Source of the DNA: an uncultured Eubacteriales bacterium | Lineage (GTDB): Bacteria > Bacillota > Clostridia > Oscillospirales > Acutalibacteraceae | DNA: 10,935 nt | Reading direction: 5' to 3' | Assembly (NCBI GenBank): GCA_900320235.1 | Contig: ONRO01000243.1 | Location: 1-10,935, forward strand | Shown: in pieces, positions 6,256 to 10,935 of the stretch | Layout: every line of letters begins with the position of its first letter | Position numbering within the stretch: the stretch's first letter is position 1 | Translations under genes and position numbers: made by a program | Notes under the pieces: generated by a model | Database searches by the model: none | Told to the model about the DNA's origin: nothing | What the model saw: the letters and a program-made list of their open reading frames with translations, nothing else

Positions 6256-7338
6256 TTATCTGTCCATATATCCCTGTGCACAAAGAAGCTCTGCAAGGAG
6301 AACTGCGCCGCCTGCTGCACCTCTGAGTGTATTATGTGACATACAAACGAATTTGATTGTGTACTGTGTGTCCTCTCTGAGTCTTCCGACTGAAACAGCC
6401 ATGCCGCCTTCAAGGTTTCTTTCGCTCTTGATCTGCGGTCTGTCATTCTCTCTGAAATAGTGTAGGAACTGCTTCGGAGCACTCGGAAGTTCAAGCTCCT
6501 GCGGCTTTCCGCTGTAGCTTTCCCAGTCGCTGATGATCTGCTCGATACCGGGGTTGTTTTCAAGCTCTACAAATACAGCTGCTGTATGGCCGTCAGAAAC
6601 AGGCACACGGATACACTGAGCTGTGATAGACGGAGATGCAGCTTTCCTGATCTCGCCGTTTTCGATTGTACCCCAGATCTTGAGCGGCTCCTGTTCGCTC
6701 TTTTCTTCTTCTCCGCCTATGTAGGGGATAACGTTGTCAACCATTTCGGGCCATCTTTCAAATGTCTTACCGGCACCGGAGATTGCCTGATATGTGCAGG
6801 CAAGAACCTTCTTGACACCGTATTTCATAAGCGGGTGGATAGCCGGAACATAGCTCTGGAGTGAGCAGTTTGATTTAACAGCAACAAAGCCTCTTTTTGT
6901 GCCAAGACGCTTTTTCTGTGATTCGATGATTGCAAGATGGTCGTCATTGATCTCAGGAATAACCATAGGAACATCAGGAGTGAAGCGGTGAGCACTGTTG
7001 TTTGAAACAACAGGGCATTCAGCCTTTGCATAAGCTTCCTCAAGTGCACGGATATCTTCCTTTTTCATATCAACTGCACAGAATACGAAATCGACCTTAG
7101 AAGCAACCTCTTCAATATTTGCAGCGTCAACGATAACCATATTTTTCATAGACTCAGGCATCGGAACCGTCATAGCCCAGCGATTGCCTGCAGCCTCTTC
7201 ATAAGTTTTGCCTGCACTTCTTGCACTTGCAGCGAGAACAGTAACATTGAACCAGGGATGATTCTCAAGCAGAGTAGCAAAACGCTGACCTACCATACCA
7301 GTTGCACCGATTATACCTACATTGAACTTTTTTTCCAT
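6256..7338 (-). CDS. asd: Aspartate-semialdehyde dehydrogenase (archaeal/fungal-like type)
   Basis: The enzyme reduces aspartyl phosphate to aspartate semialdehyde with NADPH, the branch point to lysine, threonine and methionine. The 360 residues have GATGMVG (11-17) for the dinucleotide, the catalytic Cys158 in KSNCSLQ, SGAGKTFE (187-194) and the acid-base His251 in RVPVSDGH. The motif SNCSLQ, the length, and the segment IPYIGGEEEKSEQEP (204-218) point to the branch found in archaea, fungi and many Clostridia, rather than the shorter or gap-bearing E. coli-type enzyme. AAGGAGAG precedes the ATG at 7338. It is the first gene of the operon and lies behind a lysine riboswitch with a terminator. 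Confidence 0.95.
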   Translation of the reverse strand: MEKKFNVGIIGATGMVGQRFATLLENHPWFNVTVLAASARSAGKTYEEAAGNRWAMTVPMPESMKNMVIVDAANIEEVASKVDFVFCAVDMKKEDIRALEEAYAKAECPVVSNNSAHRFTPDVPMVIPEINDDHLAIIESQKKRLGTKRGFVAVKSNCSLQSYVPAIHPLMKYGVKKVLACTYQAISGAGKTFERWPEMVDNVIPYIGGEEEKSEQEPLKIWGTIENGEIRKAASPSITAQCIRVPVSDGHTAAVFVELENNPGIEQIISDWESYSGKPQELELPSAPKQFLHYFRENDRPQIKSERNLEGGMAVSVGRLREDTQYTIKFVCMSHNTLRGAAGGAVLLAELLCAQGYMDR

Positions 7339-7381
7339 TTTATTCTCTCCTTCCAGAAATAAGGCAAAGCTTTCAAACCGT

Positions 7382-7409
7382 AAAAAAACAGGACCGGCAG
7401 AACCGGTCC
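7382..7409 (-). terminator. Riboswitch-controlled intrinsic terminator in the asd leader
   Basis: On the minus strand GGACCGG and CCGGTCC (arms at 7403-7409 and 7391-7397) form a 7-bp GC-rich stem with a 5-base loop, followed by TG and seven T's (7382-7388). It lies between the lysine aptamer and the asd start, about 44 bases before the ATG. It is a normal OFF-state terminator for a lysine riboswitch. Confidence 0.88.
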
Positions 7410-7466
7410 ATCATAATCTGGTTTTATGAGATATAACTATTTATTTCCGTCGTGCGGAAATAGTGC

Positions 7467-7631
7467 GATAGCTCTCCATCAAACAAGGTTATGATGACAG
7501 TTATATACCGCTGCGGCATATAACCAAAGCGGAGCATGCCAAAACCCAGCTTTTCGGCGGCAAGGCTATTCACACGGGATCACAGGCTCTGGCAGCCTAC
7601 GCCGTATTACACGCAATACCGCACCTCTATC
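7467..7631 (-). promoter_or_regulatory. Lysine riboswitch (L box) aptamer
   Basis: Reading the minus strand, the aptamer begins with GATAGAGGTGCGG (7631 to 7619) and ends with GGAGAGCTATC (7477 to 7467), so GATAG pairs with CTATC as P1. Both ends and the internal GCCGCCGAAAAGC (P3 region) match the well-known Bacillus lysC L box as I remember it. CATCA/TGATG near the 3' side forms P5. About 69 nt of leader precede P1, including a hairpin (GGGAAA/TTTCCC outer, GAAAG/CTTTC inner, 7662-7697). Downstream are an 8-bp hairpin (7442-7449 with 7455-7462) and the terminator. Lysine binding should favour termination before asd. Its presence ahead of asd-dapA-dapB agrees with the pathway. Confidence 0.93.
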
Positions 7632-7707
7632 CGGTTACGATCATTATATGCTGATACCCAAGGGAAAGCAGAAAGACAGTCTTTCACTATATTTCCCTGA
7701 TATATAT

Positions 7708-7736
7708 AATATACCATCATACAGACTTGTTGTCAA
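7708..7736 (-). promoter_or_regulatory. Promoter of the asd-dapA-dapB-ACT operon
   Basis: On the minus strand TTGACA (7736-7731) and TATATT (7713-7708) are 17 bases apart, with TGG before the -10 box (extended -10). The start site is expected near 7700, giving a leader of about 360 nt that contains the lysine riboswitch. The 11 bases ATGATGGTATA spanning the extended -10 are identical to those of the ilv promoter at the same distance from the -35 box. Confidence 0.85.
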
Positions 7737-7755
7737 CTTTTTTATAGCTTTTATG

Positions 7756-7784
7756 TTGAAAACATTTTTTGGTTGTTGTAAAAT
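7756..7784 (+). promoter_or_regulatory. Divergent promoter of the DUF5662-like gene
   Basis: TTGAAA (7756-7761) and TAAAAT (7779-7784) are 17 bases apart. The start site is predicted near 7791, so the leader to the ATG at 7949 is about 158 nt. The -35 box is 19 bases from that of the divergent asd promoter, back to back. Confidence 0.65.
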
Positions 7785-7816
7785 AGTTGCGTAAGATTTG
7801 AGAAAAGAAACAGGCA

Positions 7817-7942
7817 TCAGAGCGTGAAGTTCATATCCGGTCTTTTCAAAGGCCGGCAGGGAAACGGTAGGGGCATTGCCGCCGGGCCGCCGACATCAGC
7901 CGGTGTGAAATCTCCTGAGTAAACATCTGAAATATACGGAGA
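7817..7942 (+). ncRNA. Candidate structured 5' leader RNA of the DUF5662-like gene (class unassigned)
   Basis: This GC-rich segment stands out from AT-rich flanks and holds nested pairing. TCAG/CTGA (7817-7820 with 7915-7918) encloses an 8-bp stem (7830-7837 with 7902-7909, two G-U pairs). Inside it lies a strong hairpin (CCGGTCTT 7837-7844 with AAGGCCGG 7849-7856, loop TTCA) and then a purine-rich, GC-rich stretch (7857-7900) with a second small hairpin (GGC ATT GCC, 7872-7880). TCTCC at 7911-7915 is complementary to GGAGA at 7938-7942, the ribosome binding site, and overlaps the closing stem by one base. This arrangement resembles a translational riboswitch. I compared it from memory with the TPP, FMN, SAM, cobalamin, glycine, c-di-GMP, c-di-AMP, ZTP, THF and fluoride consensus patterns and found no convincing match. 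Confidence 0.4.
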
Positions 7943-7948
7943 AATATT

Positions 7949-8485
7949 ATGAAATGGATCAAGCATCTCAGAACAATAAATCATCATAAACGGCTTGTAA
8001 TGGAGCTGTGCTTCAAGGTAGGCTTGTACAGACAGGGTTTGCTGCATGATCTGTCAAAATACAGCCCGACAGAATTTCTTGTAGGGGCAAAATACTATCA
8101 GGGAAACCGCAGTCCTAATGACGCTGAGCGTGAAGCAAAGGGCTATACCTCAGCATGGCTGCATCATAAGGGCAGGAATAAGCACCACCTTGAATACTGG
8201 ATAGATTACGGTCTTGACGAAGGACATAAAATGAGCGGAATGAAAATGCCGGTAAAATATGTAGTAGAAATGTTCTGTGACAGAGTTGCAGCTTCAAAGA
8301 ATTATAAGGGAAAGGCATATAAAGACAGCGATGCATATGATTATTATATGAAATCAAAGTCGCATTATATTATCCACCCTGAAACAGCAAAACTTCTTGA
8401 GAGCCTTCTTAAAAGACTGAAGGATGAGGGAGAGGAAAAAACGATACTTTATATCAGGAAAAATGTACTGAGAAATATGAAATAA
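7949..8485 (+). CDS. DUF5662-like His-rich protein with HD-type motif pattern
   Basis: This is a soluble protein of 178 residues with no signal peptide or membrane segment. Its sequence matches what I recall as the DUF5662 family (Firmicutes, function unknown; I recall some database copies carrying an unreliable catalase label). Visible conserved-looking residues are NHHK (11-14), LLHDLSKYSPTEF (31-43) with His33-Asp34, LHHKGRNKHHLEYW (71-84) and MFCDRVAASK (108-117) with Asp111. The order H...HD...H...D resembles the metal-binding pattern of all-helical HD-domain phosphohydrolases, so a metal-dependent hydrolase is possible, but this is inference. The start at 7949 has CGGAGA 6 bases upstream. 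It is a single-gene unit, divergent from the lysine operon, with a long structured leader. No clear terminator follows. Confidence 0.8.
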   Translation: MKWIKHLRTINHHKRLVMELCFKVGLYRQGLLHDLSKYSPTEFLVGAKYYQGNRSPNDAEREAKGYTSAWLHHKGRNKHHLEYWIDYGLDEGHKMSGMKMPVKYVVEMFCDRVAASKNYKGKAYKDSDAYDYYMKSKSHYIIHPETAKLLESLLKRLKDEGEEKTILYIRKNVLRNMK

Positions 8486-8823
8486 TCAGGATCGACTTGC
8501 TTTGTAAAAAGCCTCAGGGGTGTTGTGACAGTTCCGTTTCAGACCAGACAATGACATATTACAGCTCCCATTGCATATAAATGAGTTAATCTGATTGTAA
8601 CAAATCTGACTTTCCGTATTCAGGAACAGGCAGTAATCAGGATACTGTTTATAAACCAGTGCGTTTTTAATCATCTTCGTTGTTATGACGAAACAACTAA
8701 AGCTTTTATAGGCATTTCTAACAAAAGCTTCTGTAATTTGTATTGTGTTTTATTATGAATACAGAATTTGTTGAATTTTATTCTAATTTAGAATTAAATG
8801 TACTTTTCGGAAGAAATTATCTG
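8486..8823. other. AT-rich intergenic region with inverted repeats and a doubtful small ORF
   Basis: There is no well-supported gene in these 338 bases. On the minus strand an ATG at 8674 opens a 62-codon frame that ends immediately beside the DUF5662 stop codon. It has six Cys (for example ICNGSC, LKRNCHN) and unremarkable codon choice, but no ribosome binding site and no promoter, so I do not call it a gene. The arms AAGCTTTT (8700-8707) and AAAAGCTT (8723-8730) form a perfect 8-bp stem with a 15-base loop. TTCGT/ACGAA (8676-8680 with 8688-8692) forms a smaller one. Neither is followed by an uninterrupted T run. One of them may end the DUF5662 transcript. Confidence 0.5.
8780..8794. repeat. 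15-base 7-1-7 palindrome upstream of the HPr-like gene promoter
   Basis: ATTCTAA T TTAGAAT is a perfect 7-1-7 inverted repeat ending 29 bases before the -35 box at 8824. The 7-1-7 architecture is that of operators for Fur/PerR-family metalloregulators, but the bases are not the classical Fur or PerR box. It lies in AT-rich DNA, so chance is possible. Confidence 0.35.
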
Positions 8824-8852
8824 TTGACCTGAGATGAAAATACTGCTAAAAT
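8824..8852 (+). promoter_or_regulatory. Promoter of the HPr-like/mtaB operon
   Basis: TTGACC (8824-8829) and TAAAAT (8847-8852) are 17 bases apart, with TGC directly before the -10 box (extended -10). The start site is expected near 8859, giving a leader of about 132 nt before the ATG at 8991. Confidence 0.78.
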
Positions 8853-8864
8853 GGTTAGGTAGTC

Positions 8865-8928
8865 ACTGAATTACAGCGGTCTGTGCCTGAAATAATTATT
8901 TTCTGGAAAGAAAAAGACCTGATTCAGT
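8865..8928 (+). promoter_or_regulatory. Nested hairpin in the leader of the HPr-like gene
   Basis: Three coaxial pairings nest inside one another. ACTGAA/TTCAGT joins 8865-8870 to 8923-8928. GGTC/GACC joins 8878-8881 to 8916-8919. TTTTCT/AGAAAA joins 8899-8904 to 8909-8914 and is capped by GGAA, a GNRA-type tetraloop. The structure begins about 6 nt into the predicted transcript and ends 50 nt before the ribosome binding site. No T run follows. It may stabilise the mRNA or be part of a regulatory element of unknown class. Confidence 0.4.
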
Positions 8929-8990
8929 ATCATAATTGCCTGCGGGGAAAAACATTACGGACGATCAGTTCGGTATCGGAGGAATCAGCT

Positions 8991-9230
8991 ATGTATAGAA
9001 CAAAGGTGTACTTTAAGGATCTTGGAGAGGTAAAAAGATTTGTTGACATGGCGGCTCAGTACAGCAAGCTTGAAATAAATCTTGTATCAGATATCTATAC
9101 CATGGATGCACATTCGCTTATAGGGATACTCAGCCTGGATATTTCAGCTCCGATAGAGCTTGAAGTTCCTGCAGATGATATTCCGGAAAGTTTTTATGAA
9201 GATATGAAACCGTATATCTATACGGAATGA
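8991..9230 (+). CDS. HPr-like protein without the phosphorylatable histidine
   Basis: This small soluble protein has 79 residues. The ATG at 8991 is chosen because GGAGGA (8978-8983) lies 7 bases upstream. A longer GTG-initiated frame from 8883 has no ribosome binding site and would add 36 unrelated residues. The stretch INLVSDIYTMDAHSLIGILS (29-48) matches the middle of HPr, where the sequence is S-[LI]-x-G-[VI]-[ML]-S and Ser46 is the site of HPr kinase. Ser42 here is its counterpart. The N-terminal half has no counterpart of the G-x-H-A-R-P site, so it cannot be a PTS phosphocarrier. Non-canonical HPr-fold proteins of this kind are common in Clostridia; Crh of Bacillus is a related precedent for loss of His15. 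It is the first gene of an operon with mtaB, 42 bases ahead. Its function is unknown. Confidence 0.8.
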   Translation: MYRTKVYFKDLGEVKRFVDMAAQYSKLEINLVSDIYTMDAHSLIGILSLDISAPIELEVPADDIPESFYEDMKPYIYTE

Positions 9231-9272
9231 CAGTATGGTCTGTAATGCTGCCGGGGTAAAAGGGGAAAAACA

Positions 9273-10559
9273 ATGAAGGTCAGAATATTCACTCTTGGCT
9301 GTAAGGTCAATCAGTTTGAATCCAATGCAATAATTGCTGAAATGGAAAAAAAGGGATTCTCAACAGTCGGAGAGGAAGAAAAAGCAGAGATCACAATAAT
9401 AAATTCCTGTGCTGTGACTGCTGCAAGCGAGCAGAAGGCTGTGAAGCTGATGAACCGTATCAGAAGGGAGGACCCTTCAACGATAATAGTCCTCACAGGC
9501 TGTATGGCTCAGACTCAGGATGAAAATAGTAAAAGGCTGAGTCAGGCAGATATTATTGTCGGCAATAAAAGGAAAGCAGATGTTGTTCCTGCAGTCGAAA
9601 AATATCTTAAAGAGAGAAACAGACTGACAGATGTTGAGCAGTTCGGAAAAAGAGATGACTATGAGGATCTATATGTCTATGATTTCAACGAAAGAACAAG
9701 GGCTTTTCTGAAGATCGAGGACGGATGCAACAGGTTTTGTTCCTACTGTATAATTCCCTACGCAAGAGGAAGGGTGCGTTCCTCAGATCTTGAATATATT
9801 AAGAAAGAGGTTCAGGGCTTTGCGGCAAACGGCTATAAGGAGGTCGTACTTGTCGGGATCAATCTTTCCTCATTCGGAAGTGATAATGGACTGAGCTTTG
9901 CAGATGCTGTTAAAACAGCCTGCGAGGCAGCAGATGTAAGAATAAGGCTCGGTTCTCTTGAGCCGGAATCTATGGATATTGATACACTGCGTGTTTTTGC
10001 ACAGTATGAAAATTTCTGTCCGCAGTTTCATCTTTCTCTTCAGAGCGGCTGCGATGAAACACTGCACCGGATGAACCGGCATTATACAACAGCTGAATAT
10101 GAAAAGATAGTATCTGATATCCGCAGCGTTTTTGAAAATCCTTCTGTCACGACAGATGTAATGGTCGGCTTTGCAGGAGAAACGGAAGAGGAATTTAAGA
10201 AATCAGCTGAATTTGTGGAAAAGACAGGCTTTGCAAGGACACATATTTTCCCGTATTCACGCAGACCCGGAACAGCTGCCGACAGGGCACAGGGACATCT
10301 TCCGGGAGATGTAAAGAAAAAAAGAGCAGCCGTCATGGCTGAATATGCAGCCCGAGCAAGAGACGGCTTCCTTAAAAAACAGCTTGGCAGGGTTGAAAAA
10401 GTCCTGATAGAAACACGGAATAAGAACGGTCTTTATGAGGGCTATACGATGAATTATACCCTTGTTTATCTGAGTGCTGATGAAAGCCTTGTCAACACTG
10501 TCGTCGATGTCAGGCTTGACAGGATCGAAGGAGATCATATTATCGGCACAATAGTATAA
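9273..10559 (+). CDS. mtaB: tRNA (N6-threonylcarbamoyladenosine-37-C2)-methylthiotransferase MtaB
   Basis: This radical-SAM enzyme adds a methylthio group to t6A at position 37 of ANN-decoding tRNAs. The 428 residues show the three-domain layout of the family. An N-terminal UPF0004 domain carries three Cys ligands: Cys10 in LGCKVNQ, Cys46 in INSCAVT and Cys77 in LTGCMAQ. A radical-SAM barrel has the C-x3-C-x2-C motif DGCNRFCSYC (Cys152, Cys156, Cys159). A C-terminal TRAM-like domain starts at about residue 370 and ends GDHIIGTIV. The opening sequence with GCKVNQFES and the length near 430 place it with MtaB (formerly YqeV) rather than MiaB or RimO. AAGGGG lies 7 bases before the ATG. It lies in an operon with the HPr-like gene upstream and a small membrane protein 27 bases downstream. 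Confidence 0.94.
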   Translation: MKVRIFTLGCKVNQFESNAIIAEMEKKGFSTVGEEEKAEITIINSCAVTAASEQKAVKLMNRIRREDPSTIIVLTGCMAQTQDENSKRLSQADIIVGNKRKADVVPAVEKYLKERNRLTDVEQFGKRDDYEDLYVYDFNERTRAFLKIEDGCNRFCSYCIIPYARGRVRSSDLEYIKKEVQGFAANGYKEVVLVGINLSSFGSDNGLSFADAVKTACEAADVRIRLGSLEPESMDIDTLRVFAQYENFCPQFHLSLQSGCDETLHRMNRHYTTAEYEKIVSDIRSVFENPSVTTDVMVGFAGETEEEFKKSAEFVEKTGFARTHIFPYSRRPGTAADRAQGHLPGDVKKKRAAVMAEYAARARDGFLKKQLGRVEKVLIETRNKNGLYEGYTMNYTLVYLSADESLVNTVVDVRLDRIEGDHIIGTIV

Positions 10560-10586
10560 AGAGAAAGGAATTCAGGAGGCAGAAAA

Positions 10587-10763
10587 ATGGAAATTAATCC
10601 TATATGGTTTTCAATGGCTGTGATGGGTATTATCGGTATGGTAGTAAATGCCGTGAAATGGTTCATACTTGATAAGGATTTCAGCAAGAGCAGCTTTTTA
10701 TATACAGGTGCATGGCTTCTGCTCGGAGCAATAGGCTTTACACTTGCTTTGCTGTTTAAATAA
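10587..10763 (+). CDS. Small two-helix membrane protein of unknown function (58 residues)
   Basis: ATG at 10587 is preceded by a perfect AGGAGG (10574-10579) with a 7-base spacing, and the frame ends at TAA 10761. The product has two hydrophobic segments, about residues 5-27 (starting PIWFSMAVMG) and 38-57 (ending IGFTLALLF). They are joined by a short charged loop, LDKDFSKSS (28-36), so a helical hairpin in the cytoplasmic membrane is expected. I do not recognise the family. It follows mtaB by 27 bases and is followed by a strong terminator, so it is the last gene of that operon. The good ribosome binding site, the hydrophobic pattern and the clean operon position support it as a real gene despite its size. 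Confidence 0.75.
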   Translation: MEINPIWFSMAVMGIIGMVVNAVKWFILDKDFSKSSFLYTGAWLLLGAIGFTLALLFK

Positions 10764-10776
10764 TGGTAAAAAACTG

Positions 10777-10817
10777 TGGTGCTGTCGCATTAATGAAGTG
10801 TGACAGCACCATTTTTT
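10777..10817 (+). terminator. Intrinsic terminator of the HPr-like/mtaB operon
   Basis: TGGTGCTGTC (10777-10786) and GACAGCACCA (10802-10811) form a perfect 10-bp stem, extended by three more pairs (one G-U), with a 9-base loop. Six T's follow (10812-10817). It begins 14 bases after the stop of the small membrane protein. The remaining bases, 10818-10935, are AT-rich and show nothing I can support beyond a 5-bp ATAGC/GCTAT hairpin (10873-10890). Confidence 0.93.
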
Positions 10818-10935
10818 ATTAATTATCCGCAGGAAAGAAAAGGGCACAGAATAAACCTGAAAACCGGCAGTAATAGCGAATAAATGCTATCAATAGGTAT
10901 ATTAATATAAACTAAAAATATAACTCAAAAATGCA

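Noticed and set aside
6059..6460. 133-codon plus-strand frame across the dapA/asd junction
   Set aside because: It is antisense to two certain genes and its translation shows no family features.
7817..7942. Assignment of the DUF5662 leader to the c-di-AMP, ZTP or FMN riboswitch class
   Set aside because: Only short fragments look similar; the other conserved blocks of each class are missing, so the class is left open.
8883..8990. GTG start at 8883 for the HPr-like gene
   Set aside because: It lies inside the leader hairpin with no ribosome binding site. The extra residues do not resemble HPr, and ATG 8991 has GGAGGA.

Overview
The window looks like chromosomal DNA of a low-to-mid GC Gram-positive anaerobe of the class Clostridia, most likely a Ruminococcus-like member of the Oscillospirales. 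This is inferred from strong AGGAGG-type ribosome binding sites, TTGACA/TATAAT promoters with extended -10 boxes, a lysine riboswitch with an intrinsic terminator ahead of asd-dapA-dapB, and the sequence character of the proteins. It cannot be proved from the window alone. Most of the content is housekeeping amino-acid biosynthesis; no mobile element, CRISPR array, tRNA or rRNA gene is visible.

Layout, left to right. (1) 1-263: the 3' end of a C39-like cysteine peptidase gene and its terminator. (2) 345-3847: a branched-chain amino-acid operon on the + strand. A consensus promoter and a leader hairpin precede ilvB and ilvN (acetohydroxyacid synthase subunits). A 192-nt structured spacer, ilvC (ketol-acid reductoisomerase) and a strong terminator follow. 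(3) 3966-7736: a lysine/aspartate-family operon on the - strand, converging on the ilv operon. Read in its own direction it is promoter, lysine riboswitch, terminator, asd, dapA, dapB and a stand-alone double-ACT protein resembling the regulatory tail of aspartokinase, ending at a 16-bp hairpin. (4) 7756-8485: a divergently transcribed gene for a His-rich, HD-like protein (DUF5662 type), preceded by a long, apparently structured leader that I cannot assign to a known riboswitch class. (5) 8486-8823: an AT-rich gap with inverted repeats and a doubtful small ORF on the - strand. (6) 8824-10817: a + strand operon with a structured leader, an HPr-like protein lacking the phosphorylatable His, mtaB (tRNA methylthiotransferase), a 58-residue two-helix membrane protein, and a terminator. 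The last 118 bases hold nothing I can support.

How the genes work together. IlvB/IlvN and IlvC carry out the first two common steps of valine, leucine and isoleucine synthesis. Asd, DapA and DapB take aspartyl phosphate through aspartate semialdehyde to tetrahydrodipicolinate on the way to lysine and cell-wall diaminopimelate. Lysine should shut the dap operon down through the riboswitch. The ilv and asd promoters share an identical 11-base extended -10 segment. The points most worth following are the unassigned leader of the DUF5662 gene, the orphan aspartokinase-like ACT protein, the natural Trp-to-Leu change in IlvB, and the ilvN-ilvC spacer.
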